From assembly GCA_019914945.1 (NCBI GenBank), contig CM034102.1, positions 310,001 through 374,000 on the forward strand: DNA of 64,000 nucleotides, in the 5' to 3' direction. Source of the stretch: Typha latifolia (lineage: Eukaryota > Streptophyta > Magnoliopsida > Poales > Typhaceae). Positions 52,879 to 63,786 of this stretch are shown one piece after another. Numbering within the stretch: the first letter of the stretch is position 1; every line of letters begins with the position of its first letter. The notes under the pieces are model-generated. The model was given only the letters and a program-made list of their open reading frames with translations, was not told the origin of the DNA and did not search any database. The translations under genes and the position numbers were made by a program.

Positions 52879-53150
52879 CCACGACTTCCTACCAAATCTA
52901 AGGTACTTGAACTTCATCTTCTGCTTCTTAGAGGAGCAAGGAAACTTCACAAGCAATAACTAATGCCATGGTCATAGGAACAGAGGAACTTTAGGTTGAG
53001 GAATAAAAACACATCCACAACTTCCTACACAATTCAGGTGCTTGAACTTAATCTGCTGGTTCTTAGTAGAGGAGCAAAGGAAACTTCACAAACAATAGTC
53101 TATTCCATGGTCATAGGAACAGAGGAATTCAAATTGAGGATAAAAAACAC
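52879..53150. repeat. Tandem duplication (~136 bp) upstream of the peptide gene
   Basis: Unit A from 52879 and unit B from 53015 share long blocks, for example GGAAACTTCACAA and CCATGGTCATAGGAACAGAGG, with about 15-20% divergence and small indels. Unit B ends just before the TATA box of the downstream peptide gene. Confidence 0.85.
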
Positions 53151-53162
53151 TACACATGCATT

Positions 53163-53170
53163 TATAAATA
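53163..53170 (+). promoter_or_regulatory. Probable TATA box of the peptide-precursor gene
   Basis: TATAAATA, 103 nt upstream of the ATG at 53273. The paralogous locus keeps a TATAAAAA at the matching place (55209-55216). Confidence 0.6.
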
Positions 53171-53272
53171 CCAATTCCCACATGCCTCATCAAGCAAAGA
53201 GTTCAACGAGAAGTTGTAACTTAGAGACAGAGAATCTGCTGCATTAACTTGAGCGAGCAACAAACCTTGGAT

Positions 53273-53494
53273 ATGTCTCTTTGCAAGAAAGGCCAGCTAG
53301 TAGGTCTGATGCTCATCGTCTTGCTGATGGTGAGCCCATATCCCCTCTCTGCTGCAAGGAGTTTAGAAAAATGGCCATCAGCACATGGAGTCCTTGCACT
53401 GGAAGCCCTAACAAAAGGTTCTAATCCATCCTCACACGCTTCAAACTGCAGCAATGATCCCATGAACACTAGTGGTTCTTGTCCGCCTAACTAA
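53273..53494 (+). CDS. Small secreted peptide precursor, candidate CTNIP/SCREW-like phytocytokine, 73 aa
   Basis: Single-exon 73-aa protein. Residues 1-28 form a classical signal peptide: basic KK, then the core LVGLMLIVLLMVS, and PLSAA before the likely cleavage. The mature part is short and ends in a region with exactly two Cys: KGSNPSSHASNC (Cys59) and SGSCPPN (Cys70). The arrangement hydrophobic LALEALTKG, Pro/Ser stretch, C-S-N-x-P, then GxCP resembles my recollection of the CTNIP/SCREW family, whose CTNIP motif would correspond to CSNDP here. Those peptides act through the receptor kinase HSL3 in immunity and water-loss control. The start is the first ATG after a good TATA box and is conserved in position, though mutated, in the paralogue at 55.3 kb. 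The secreted nature is well supported; the family name is inference. Confidence 0.6.
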   Translation: MSLCKKGQLVGLMLIVLLMVSPYPLSAARSLEKWPSAHGVLALEALTKGSNPSSHASNCSNDPMNTSGSCPPN

Positions 53495-55332
53495 TTGAAT
53501 ATGGCTCAACCATGCCACTATCTCTGCCCTGACCAAAATAAAAGTTTCCATGGTGCTCCTGTAATTTTTTTCTGTTACTGCAAAAATATAAGGGATTCAT
53601 TCATGCACGGGAAAATAAAAGTTTATCCTCTATTTATTTTTCTTTCTTCTGTTACTGCAAAATGTAAGATATTCATTCATGTGTTTTGGAATAAAGTTGG
53701 AAAAATTACCTGCAATTTTACTGCCTCGTCTTCATGTATGAGAATAACTTACAGAAATTGGAAGATTTCAGCAAAAAGATGTGCTTACCTCCATAATATA
53801 ATTTTGAAATAATGTTCACAGTATTTAGATCCTATGTACTTGCATACAAGTGGATGCCTGAGTAGATATATCCACTTGTATCGAACTCTAGAAAGAAAAT
53901 TAAATTACTATTACTCCTGGAATAGGAAAAGCATGTACCGACAAATTATAACTTCAAATTTATCAACATAGCCTAAAGAATGAATTGATGAGAAGAACAA
54001 AACAAAAGATTGATAAGATGGACAGGACAAGATTAACCAAATGCACAACTCGGCATCTTTATATTTGTCCTTGAATACATGCTTCCTGAGGTACCTGGTG
54101 TTCAGAGAAGAGTTCGTTCCAACTAAATTGCACGTGAAGAATTAAGGAGCATAAATTACAGAAAAGTACTTAATATTGTGTACAATGCTAAAGTGAATAA
54201 AGTACACCAGGAACCAGAGCTACCCAAGGTCAGTTTAGGACTCGTCAGCAAATGAAAATACCAAGCTCGAGGAGTTCCAAATCATCAGATCTGCTAACTA
54301 TAACAAGCTTTTCTTAAAATTGCCAAAAAAATGTAGATGCCCTTGATAAATTTTGGCAGTACGAAGAACTGAGCAAGATAACTATAAATTTTGCGGACAC
54401 TGGAATGATGACAATTTTTTAATATTCTAAAAAACTTCCCAACTAAATATCTAGTACAAAAGTTAAAGATATGTTTTATCAAGAAAAGATGACATACTAA
54501 CCTAGTAAAAAAGTTTGTAAAGTGTACTTAATTAAGACTGTTAAAATCCCCTAATACACATTGAATATCACGAATATATGTCCTTTGTAATTTCGACTGT
54601 TCTTCAAGATAACATTTTAAGCATTACGCTGCACATTCCAATACACAACCAAATTGACAAATGACATTCTAATCCCTTCTGTGATTCTCAAAATGATTGA
54701 ATCACACCATTTCTTCACTGAAAATGTATTCAGCAATAGTTAAACATTATCAAAAGATATTCTTACTTGAAACATTATATTCTTCATATTATGTACATTG
54801 TACAAAATAATATTTAATCTCCTCATCCTTTTGATTTTCATTCTGCTTAATAAAAGGTCATGTTTCATATTATTCTGTATCAGCAGATTATCATGGACTT
54901 ACCAAGAAATTGCACCCCCCATTAAAGACTTCAAATGTTGATCAATCTCTAGTACATGTTTGATCTATTAGCTTGTTATAAGTGCAAAGGAATTTCTCAA
55001 AGGTGGAGCTTGTTATTAATGAACTAATACTTCCACATTTTCTTCCTTCTAAGAACTTGCATCATCTCTAGTACATGTTTGATCTATTAGCTTGTTATAA
55101 GTGCAAAGGAATTTCTCATAGACAACAGTCAAAGCCTCTGCAGAGTTCATTCCATGGTCACAGCAATAAAAGATTTTGAATTGAAGTGGAAATCACTGCA
55201 AGAGCATCTATAAAAATCACTTCCAACATCATCCATCAAACATAGCATTTGAAGAAAAAACAAATATTGAACAAATCAAGAGAGAAGCATAAGGCTACAT
55301 TATCTTGAGTGAGCAACAAACCTAGAGAAGAC
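53495..55332. other. Spacer between peptide gene and its dead paralogue
   Basis: 3' flank of the peptide gene and the promoter-like region of the paralogue. A 54-bp segment at 54945-54998 is repeated exactly at 55064-55117. No other gene recognised. Confidence 0.5.
54945..55117. repeat. Direct repeat (54 bp, period 119) upstream of the peptide pseudogene
   Basis: The block from ATCTCTAGTACATG to GGAATTTCTCA is present at 54945-54998 and identically at 55064-55117. Confidence 0.9.
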
Positions 55333-55549
55333 ACGTCTCTTTGCAAAAAAGGGCAGTGGGTGAGTCTGATGCTCATTATCTTGCTGATGGTGAGCCTGCA
55401 TCCCCTCTCTGCTGCAAGGCCTATGGGAAAATGGCAATTGACAGATGGCTCCTTGCACTAGAAGCACTGCCAAAGGGTTCACCAGTTCAAACTGTAGCAA
55501 TGATCCCAACAATGATACCGGTTTTTGTCATTTGTCAACTCACTAAATG
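55333..55549 (+). pseudogene. Decayed paralogue of the secreted peptide precursor
   Basis: Aligns over its whole length and promoter with the gene at 53273. The start codon is ACG instead of ATG. The signal-peptide frame is still open (SLMLIILLMVSLHPLSAAR), but a 1-bp deletion after the KWQLTDG segment shifts the frame and yields a TAG soon after. About 13 bp are also missing before the first Cys codon region, and the second-Cys end is altered. The TATA box is kept. It could be expressed from another start, but as it stands the mature region cannot be made. Confidence 0.8.
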
Positions 55550-57007
55550 AAGATGAATCAATAGTGCCACTATCTCTCCTTTGATAAGAAAAGTTTCCAT
55601 GGTTGTTTTCATCCTTTTACTGCAAAATATAAGAGTTTCATTCATGTGTTCTAATAAAGTTGGAAAACTAATTCCTTGTATTCATGTATGAGAACAACAA
55701 AATGAATTGGAAACTTGTTACAAAAGGATATTGTTTGTCACTGTGTTATTTGTGAATTGATGTTCGTAGTAATTATATTCTCTCAACATTCTTAGAAATG
55801 GAGGCAGATATTCCCACATGTACAAGGCATGGGTCGTGTTGGTCTTAGCTTAGCACGGTATGTATTGTTGGCACATGTCGTGCCGAGCCGGTGTGTCATT
55901 GACACACTGAATAATCGCGATATGTCGAAAAACAATTGCTAAGCCTTTCTAGGGAATTAAAATAGATTTTAGGATCTAAATTAAAATCCGTCAATACTAT
56001 ATATTAGTCTAACTTTTGAAATTAAATTCTGATATTATGCTTTCCCTATTTTTCCTCAGATCCTCTTGGTTGGGGCATATAGCATGGGAAAAACCAAAGT
56101 TTCTTTTGATTTTCAAAATTTGAAGTATAATTTATGTACAGAAGTATCAAGAGGGATAAAAGAAACCCTAAATTAAGTTCCTATAAAATAAGATATGCTC
56201 AATACTAATATAGCAGAAATAAATGGCTGGACATGAAGGAGTATCAAGATATCCTCCCCATGTCGATGTAGATAACTCGCTAGCATGATATGTATCTACC
56301 CTGTGTCAAGAGATATTCACGCACTATCAAGTCAATAAGTAAATAAGTTACTATGCCTGAAATAAGAAAACAATACAACAAAAAATGAAATCCTGACTCA
56401 CATATGTCACTTCAAAATGAAACAATGAGAAGAGAAAATATTACGCTAAGCAGGATAGGGCAGGCAAGGTTCACCAATGCAGAATTCTACATCTTATATG
56501 TATTATGTCAAACAAGAGTTTCTAGTTCAAAGAACATTTCCATTTGTTGCGCAACAATAAAATAATCATAACATTCAAGAATCAACTGTAAAGATCTCAA
56601 CAAGAGGACAATGGATCTTATGACACCATAAATTATGATTTGTGCAAGAAAGAATGTAGGATATAAGTTCCACAAAATCCTTCATTTCTAATATTGAGAT
56701 TCATATGCTCAAATACTACTCTAGATACATCAAAATATTGCAAACAGAAAGGGTTTTATAAATCCAAACAGAATGCATGTAACTTAGAGAACATGAAGTA
56801 CTCATGCCCCAAGTACAAGAAAATAACCTGATGTATTAGGAGAACAATGAGAGCTACCTTTTGCAATATATCATATGACAAAAGATTATTAGAAAACTCT
56901 CTAAAACAATGATCAGACTCAAGCCATAAATAGGTTGAGGACAACCATCATAGCCGATTTAAAAATATAAATGCCTGCTTCAATAAGATTGTGGAATGAG
57001 ACAAAAA
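55550..57007. other. Intergenic, no gene recognised
   Basis: 3' flanks of the peptide pseudogene and the PPR gene; AT-rich, no conserved frames. Confidence 0.5.
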
Positions 57008-58417
57008 CTATAGCACCTGAAGCTCTTTTAGTCTCATTATTTCTGATGCCAAGTCCCCTTCTCCAAACTTCCTCAACATACTAACAACAAGATCAACACA
57101 AGAAGACTCCATCCGAACCCCCATCTTGACAATTTTCCTTCCCAACATTGAAGCCTCCAGAAAATAGCCCTCTTCACACAGCCCCGTCAACAGACGAGAG
57201 TATACATCAGAATCAATACAAGTTGCCCCATTATCCTCCATCACACCCAACCAACAATAACCATCAGAGAACCGACCTCGCAAACACAGCTCCCTCATCA
57301 TACAATTGCTAGCCAATCCATCTGGCTTAACCCCATTTTCCAACATTCTTCTAACAAGCCCTTCCGCATGCTCCAAATTTCCAGCTCTCAACAAACATAC
57401 CACGAGCAAACTATAGCATTCATTGCTTGAAATGCTTTCCTCCCCGACCACCCTCTCAACCAGCTCATAAGCCCTATCCACATCCCCATTTGCACAAAAA
57501 CCATTGACAAGTGTACGAACGAACACCCGGTTTGGCATAACTCCCCGCCCTCCCATTCGATCCAAGATCGCTAATGCACCCTCCAACTGGGCCTTCTCAC
57601 AGAGGCATTTCACCAAACATGTGTAAGTCACTACATTTGGCACACATTCACCATCCAATCCCTCCTCCATCTCCCGCAGCAGCTCCATTGCAGCATCAAG
57701 ATTGCCAAACCCACAAATTCCATCGAGCAAAGCTGAGTAAACAACCACATTCGGCATACAACCATGATTTCGCATTCGTAACACAACACCGCGAGCTGAG
57801 TCTATCATTCCGAGGACTGCGAGTCCACGTACTACCGTCACGAAGGTGACCATGTTAGGGCTGACGCCAGCGATTACCATCTCATCCAAAAGATCCATTC
57901 CCGCGTCGCCGCGTCCAGAGTCGGCGAGGAGTTGGACAACGGCGTTATAGGAGAAAGTATCGGGGCGGCAGGAGAAGTCTGGCATGCGGCGGAGGACGGC
58001 GAGGGCTTCGTCAGCGAGGTTTGCATGGCGGCAGAGGCGGAGGAGGGTGTTGAAGGCGAAGGTGGTTACACGAGCGGAGGAGGAGGAGCTATAGGAGTCC
58101 AGGAGAAGGGTTAGTGTCTGGGGCTGGCGGCGGAGGTCGAGTGCGGCAGCGGCGGAGGAGAAGGAGGCTGCAGAGAGGCGGCAATGTTGGGCGGCGGAGA
58201 GGAAGAAGCGGAGGGCGAGGAGGCGGGAGGGAGAACGTAGGAGGACGGAGGTGATGATGGAGGGGGTGAGAGTGGAGGAGGAGAGGGCGAGTTCAAGAGT
58301 GGGATTGGAAGAAGGAGACTGGAGGAGATGGAGGAAGCGGTCCGCGGCAGCAGAGGTGGTGGTGGAGGTGGAGAGGAAGCGAGCGAGGAGAGGAAGACGA
58401 CGAGATAAGAGGGCCAT
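57008..58417 (-). CDS. P-class pentatricopeptide repeat protein, probably mitochondrial, 469 aa
   Basis: RNA-binding organelle protein; its target RNA cannot be told. The single uninterrupted frame is typical of PPR genes. The ATG at 58417 gives MALLSRRLPLLARFLSTSTTTS, an Arg/Ser-rich amphipathic presequence typical of mitochondrial targeting. About nine to ten consecutive 35-residue repeats follow from around residue 110, recognisable by pieces such as TFAFNTLLRLCRHANLADEA, DTFSYNAVVQLL, NMVTFVTVVRGLAVLGMID, NVVTYTCLVKCLCEKAQLEGA and DVYSRLLTGLCEEGYFLEA. No E, DYW or SMR domain is present. The 5' part is GC-rich and low-complexity (Ser/Ala). It is divergently arranged with the POD1 gene, with only 384 bp between start codons. 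Confidence 0.92.
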   Translation of the reverse strand: MALLSRRLPLLARFLSTSTTTSAAADRFLHLLQSPSSNPTLELALSSSTLTPSIITSVLLRSPSRLLALRFFLSAAQHCRLSAASFSSAAAALDLRRQPQTLTLLLDSYSSSSSARVTTFAFNTLLRLCRHANLADEALAVLRRMPDFSCRPDTFSYNAVVQLLADSGRGDAGMDLLDEMVIAGVSPNMVTFVTVVRGLAVLGMIDSARGVVLRMRNHGCMPNVVVYSALLDGICGFGNLDAAMELLREMEEGLDGECVPNVVTYTCLVKCLCEKAQLEGALAILDRMGGRGVMPNRVFVRTLVNGFCANGDVDRAYELVERVVGEESISSNECYSLLVVCLLRAGNLEHAEGLVRRMLENGVKPDGLASNCMMRELCLRGRFSDGYCWLGVMEDNGATCIDSDVYSRLLTGLCEEGYFLEASMLGRKIVKMGVRMESSCVDLVVSMLRKFGEGDLASEIMRLKELQVL

Positions 58418-58553
58418 AGATGTGCTTTCTACTCCTTGGGATTCCAAGAAAGGAAAAAAAATACGGCGGATGCTTATTAAAAGAGAGAGAGAGAGAGAGA
58501 AAAAAAAAAGAAGAAAGCTCGCAGACTACTCAGGTTCTCTTTTGCTTATTTTA

Positions 58554-58607
<54 letters not shown>

Positions 58608-58801
58608 AGGATGTATGTGCAAAAGTCCACGAAATAAAAAGCTTGGACTCTCCGGCGTCGGGCGTTTCTTCTTCGGACTCCTCTATATTTTCCCCTCGCC
58701 ACGGTCGACTTCACGTCCGCAGCGAGCGAGAACTCTCTAGGGTTTCTTCATCTCCTCCTTTCGATTTCATCTGTCCCGCTTTCTATCCAATTACTTCGCC
58801 G
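58418..58801. promoter_or_regulatory. Shared bidirectional promoter region, PPR and POD1 genes
   Basis: 384 bp lies between the minus-strand PPR start and the plus-strand POD1 start. It contains a GA tract (about 58483-58500), an AT microsatellite at about 58557-58604 and, from about 58640, a GC-richer segment that is probably the POD1 leader. No standard TATA box stands out apart from the AT repeat itself. Confidence 0.6.
58557..58604. repeat. (AT)n microsatellite between PPR and POD1
   Basis: About 24 AT units, seen directly. Confidence 0.95.
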
Positions 58802-61800
58802 ATGTCCGCCAGATCCGGCGGGAGGAGCATTTCCTTCGAGATCCTCACCGAAGAAATCTCCGGAGACGACGGCGTCCTTTCTCCACGTCACGTGTCGCGC
58901 TCCGACCTCTTTAACGTCGGCGACCGTCCGATCGGCCGGAAGCGGAAGTCCAAGAGCTCGAAGAAGAAGAAGAAGAAGAAGGCAGGGACGTTGGAGGAGC
59001 CGATCTCCTGGCTAGAATTGGATCAGCAGAAGTCGTTCTTAGGCGAGAACAGGCCATGCGAGGATGAGATTGAGTTCAAGGTCTTGGAGAGTAGATCGAT
59101 TATGGAACCGGTGTGCGAGAACGTAGCGGCGGCGCCGGAATTAGATGGATCCCAGGTGAGCTGCGTCTCTTGTGTGGAGTTGAGGCAGAGGAATGTGAAT
59201 GGGAACGTAGTGGATGAGACCAGAGAAGAGGCGACGAGCACGAGGGAGAGTTCGGCTGGCCAGTGGAGGCCGGAATCCAATGGAAACGTCATTAAGTTGG
59301 TAAAGGAGGAGTCACTGGATTGGAATCGTTTGATGGCGGTGGATCCTAATTTGCTTTTAGGTAAAGAATCCCATGAAGTTTATCTTTCTTCCTTGTAATT
59401 TATTGCAATCCTTGCATTTAGCAGCTACATTAGTGCTTCGTTGGAAAATTGAATGCTCAAACGACAATTGCACTATCTACTATTGATAAAGAAATCGGTA
59501 ATTTTTGTTGATGAGTGATGATTCAAATTTCCTGGAGAAAGATGTTCGTTAACCTGGTTTCTCTTTGCAGTATCTACCTATCTTGTAGTTCCGCGTTCTA
59601 TTACACAAGCAATGTGCATTTAGGTAACTTAGATCAATTATTTGAGTTCTACATGAGCATGGATTTGCCTTATTGGATCGGAATCAAATCAATTAATTAC
59701 ACAACACAGTAGGTAATTGCTCCACTCAATTAACCTGTGAAGTTGTGGTATACGGAGGATAATCTTCGGTGATCTTTTTTTAACTGACTTTTCTCCTTAT
59801 TTTGTTCGCACTGTAAAGAATAATCTAGCAGACAAGCATCATCCGCATCACCTTCACGTCATCATCACCATCATCATCATAATGGTCATCTCATGATTTA
59901 CTAGCAGTAGGCAAGAGACTGCCTTGCTATGAAAGGTCTTTGTTAGGTAGCATTGCCAATGATAGACCATAGTTTAGCTTCAAAAACTTTTCCCCCTGTT
60001 TTGCTTTCTTCATACAAGTAGTGAAAGCAGAAGCAAAGTAGAGGGGGGAGTGATTAGACATGTGCGCAGCCTCATATCTTCTCCCTCCTCTTCCTTCATA
60101 TTCAGATTTTATTCATGATTTGTGTCTACCCCTTATTAGGAGTCTTTTAGCTTTCAATTGAGAAACTTATCTACTGTAGCTTGGTTGTATCTACTCGCAA
60201 GTGTATTCGTTTACAAATGGAAGTTGCTACAATAAAGATTTATATTTTTTATATGACATTGACTGCAGAAGTCTCATCTGTTGAGAAATCACCATTAAAG
60301 TACTTTATTGGAGAGATTTATGGTGGCAATTCACTTAGGAGCACAATTGCTGTGGGAAACGAGAAGAAACGGCAGAGGGTCTACAACACTATGTTTCACG
60401 TGCCATGGAGATGTGAACGGGTACTTCTTCACTTGTAATATTTTTTGTAAAACTGGCTTAGGGGTCCCCAGGCTAATGTAAAATTGTTCATTAAGCTGTT
60501 AATTATTTATGATTATGGTGTAGGAACGAATTAGTTTGCAACAGTTGATAAGTAACATGTGCTATGTGTTCACTTATTACAGAGTAAAAGGTTCTTTCTG
60601 TGGTGAAGCAGAGAGGAAAATGTAGGTAATATATTTAGATGAGTGGACAATGTCTGGTTTTTAGCTGTACACTTCTGAACGTTTTCATGATTTATTGCTT
60701 CTGCCTTCCAACCTTAGTCTCCATGCCTAAGTTCCATATTTCTCATATTTTTTCTGAGGAATTACAACTCTGATGTATGATAACAATGCTGCAGCTCATT
60801 GTTGCTGGCTTCTTTGTCTGCTTGGATTCATTTTTGTCTTTGCTAACTATTATGCCAGCCAGAATCTTAATGGCTGCTTGGAAGGTGCTGAACACCAGGT
60901 GGGTTGCAAACTTTTGCTCATTAAATACAATGTTTCTCAATATAATCTGGTAAAATATATACAATCAACTAGAACGGGTTTTATAAGAAGTTCCGATCTT
61001 GTATGACATCTACTGTTTGTGATGATGTATTTGACTTGTGGAAATTTCTGTTGGCCTAATATGTTTGTGGCAGGCAGTTTCTGAGGCCAAATGCAGATGA
61101 GTTGTCAGATTACGGATGCTTTATTGTGTTGATTCTGGGAGTCGCTTCTCTGCAAATGATAGGTGGGATTTTAATGTGTTTTTAGCATTGATTTTTAGTA
61201 CTAAATGCTAGTTAATATATTCAAAATTGTTATTGTGCATCAGATGTTAGCTTAATATACCATGTCATACGTGGTCAAGGGACGATCAAACTCTATGTAG
61301 TATACAATGTACTAGAGGTGAGAGAGAAATATGGCTTTTCTGAAGTACAATTTTACTCGCAGGTACTTACTTATTTCTGAATTCATGACAGATATTTGAC
61401 AAACTTTGCCAATCTTTCGGCGAGGATGTTTTGCAAGTGTTGTTCAATTCTGCAGAGGGGCTTGCAAATTGTTCACAAGACAGTCTCACATTTGAACTGA
61501 TGAGATTCATATTTGACGAAGCTATAGCTGTCATTGCATTTGATATCCTTTGTAGCAAATTGCTAAATTTTTTCCTGGTTTTCATTCTCTGTCGATATAT
61601 TTCTATATGCTTCATGACAAGATATTCTATTTGCCATGTCTTTGTTGGTTTTCATTCTCTTTTGGATATAGTGTAATATGAATTTCCTTAACGAATCATA
61701 CTCGTTCATTCGTTTGTCTTGTTGGTTCAGGCTATCACCTTATCAACATGCATTATTGCACACAATAATGCTTTATTGGCTCTATTGGTGTCAAATAATT

Positions 61801-63438
61801 TTGCTGAGATTAAAAGCAATGTATTCAAACGTGTTAGCAAAGAAAATCTTCACAATCTTGTATACTATGGTGAGTCTGTTTCTTCTGGATATTCATAGTA
61901 TCACTGTGATACAATGCAGCTAACATGTTATTTTCTGCCTGTTTGTTTCTAAATCTGGCAGTGATTTGTTAATGACATGAGTATATAGAAGTAATGGGCC
62001 ATTATATGATATTTGATCAGATTTATATGATACTAAAATTTCTTACCGATTAATAACATGCATAGAGTTTGGACCAATGATAAACCATCTCTCAATCTTC
62101 TGCAAGTTGTAGCATTACGGTTATTACTCATCTCCTCACAATCATTTGTTAGAGATACATATGTGCTACACCTAGATGTATCTACTTTTGACCCACTCAA
62201 GATACTAGTATAGTACAATAAGTACTTTAAAATGGATCCTTCTTTTAGTTCTATTTAGTATGAAAAACAAAGATATGTATAAGTATGGTCACGATAACTT
62301 AATTTTATGAGCTAGAATAGATTTGTTTGTTACAACTTGGGTCGCAAATACTACATTCTCTGCTTGAACTATGACAAATGATTCTGGTTTGAGTTTACAT
62401 GGCTTTTTTATTGAATCGAATAGTGTCTAGGACCTTTAAATACTATTCAATTCCTTTTTTCTATTACACAGTTGCAAACAAACTGAAAAAAAGAATTTAT
62501 AGCTTGCACTATATTTTTGCATTGGTGGCCCTTTGCAATTATTTTTTGCTTAATTCATTTTGCTACCTTTGCTGTTATATTTGTTTAAACCTGAAAAGTT
62601 CATTGATTTCTAAGATCACAAGCTGATTTTTCCCTCTCTTTTTCTTTTTGGGCAGACATTGTGGAGAGGTTTCACATCACAGCTTTTTTAATATTTGTTC
62701 TAGCTCAGAATATTTTGGAGGCTGAAGGGCCATGGTTTGAGAGTTTTCTTATTGTAAGTTTATTTTTGATTCATACCATCCTTTTGGTCCAAGAGAACTT
62801 GTCAGTCTAACTCTACCATTGTACAACTTTTATCATTTGTTGATATTCCCTCCAGAATGCCCTCCTGGTTTACATATGTGAATTGCTTATCGATGCTATC
62901 AAGCATTCATTCCTTGCCAAGTTTAATGAGATAAAACCAGTTGCATATTCAGAATTTCTGGAAGACCTATGTAAACAGGTAGACTTGTCTTTTTTCCTTT
63001 TCTTTAATTACTTCCACTTTACCTTTAGAATAAGATTTATGGGAGGGACACTGAACAAAAAGCCCGTAACTATTATGTCCAGACACTGAATGAAAAGCCC
63101 GAAGAACGCCGGAAGGACCTTACTTTCATTCCTCTTGCACCAGCATGTGTGGTAGGTGAACAGTAAATTTTTTACATAATATGAAACCAGCAAACTAACA
63201 ATCTTCATTGCTGATCACTTGTTTTTTCTTTTGCCAGGTCATCAGAGTGTTGACTCCAGTTTACGCAACCCTCCTTCCCTCAGACCCATTCTTATGGAGA
63301 TTATTCTGGACTCTCTTATTGTCAAGTCTGACCTACATCATGCTTGCTCTTTCCAAGATACTAGTTGGGTTGAGCCTCCGCCAACTTGCAACCTGGTATG
63401 TCAATCTGCGTTCTAAGAGAAAGCAGCACATGGACTGA
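58802..63438 (+). CDS. POD1: POD1/TAPT1-family ER membrane protein, 595 aa
   Basis: Homologue of Arabidopsis POLLEN DEFECTIVE IN GUIDANCE 1 and animal TAPT1, a multi-pass ER membrane protein needed for pollen-tube guidance and embryo patterning, probably via folding of surface receptors. Exons: 58802-59360, 60269-60420, 60795-60898, 61074-61162, 61244-61317, 61392-61542, 61702-61869, 62656-62753, 62856-62978, 63083-63151, 63238-63438; 595 codons plus TGA. All introns are GT-AG except 61543-61701, which is AT-AC. The N-terminal ~200 residues are charged with a Lys run and likely cytosolic. Conserved blocks follow: RVYNTMFHVPWRCER, VAGFFVCLDSFLSLLTIMPAR, YHVIRGQGTIKLYVVYNVLE, HSFVLLVQAITLST, AHNNALLALLVSNNFAEIKS, ERFHITAFL, KHSFLAKFNEIKP and PLAPACVVIRVLTPVYA. 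The ATG at 58802 opens MSARSGGRSISFEILTEE, which matches the family start. Several membrane helices lie in the C-terminal half. Confidence 0.93.
61543..61701 (+). other. U12-type AT-AC intron in the POD1 gene
   Basis: 159-nt intron. Its 5' splice site is ATATCCTTT (61543-61551), the exact U12 consensus. The branch site TTCCTTAAC (61684-61692) is also exact, and the intron ends in AC at 61700-61701, about 10 nt after the branch A. Splicing joins GCATTTG to TCGTTCATTCG in frame and restores the conserved HSFVLLVQAITLST segment. No GT-AG alternative does so, because an in-frame TAA lies 12 nt before the AC boundary and no AG follows it. Confidence 0.93.
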
Positions 63439-63718
63439 AGCTTTTGGCTAATGCAGTCAGTGCATCTCTTGTAAAGGGGGCTAAATCTATCTATCTTCAC
63501 CTTTATGGCGTATGTGATGACCATTCACTCAACTCAAGTAATGCAACATCACCGATAGTACAGATCGAGAAACAAAGAAGGTAGCAAATTCTTGCCCTTG
63601 TATATCTGTTTTACATACGAAGTGCACATCAACATACATCACTGTGCTCAAAGATTACCCAACTGTTGAGATTGAGCTGGTAGCGCCTACCATTTGTCCA
63701 TTTCTCAAAATTCGTTCA

Positions 63719-63786
<68 letters not shown>

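Noticed and set aside
53249..53272. Longer start for the secreted peptide
   Set aside because: It would begin with TTG; the ATG at 53273 directly precedes the signal peptide.
58418..58447. Ten-residue N-terminal extension of the PPR frame
   Set aside because: The extended frame begins with TTG, not ATG; the ATG at 58417 opens a good mitochondrial presequence.
58643..58801. 53-residue N-terminal extension of POD1
   Set aside because: It begins at TTG with no ATG upstream in frame. The ATG at 58802 gives the conserved family start.
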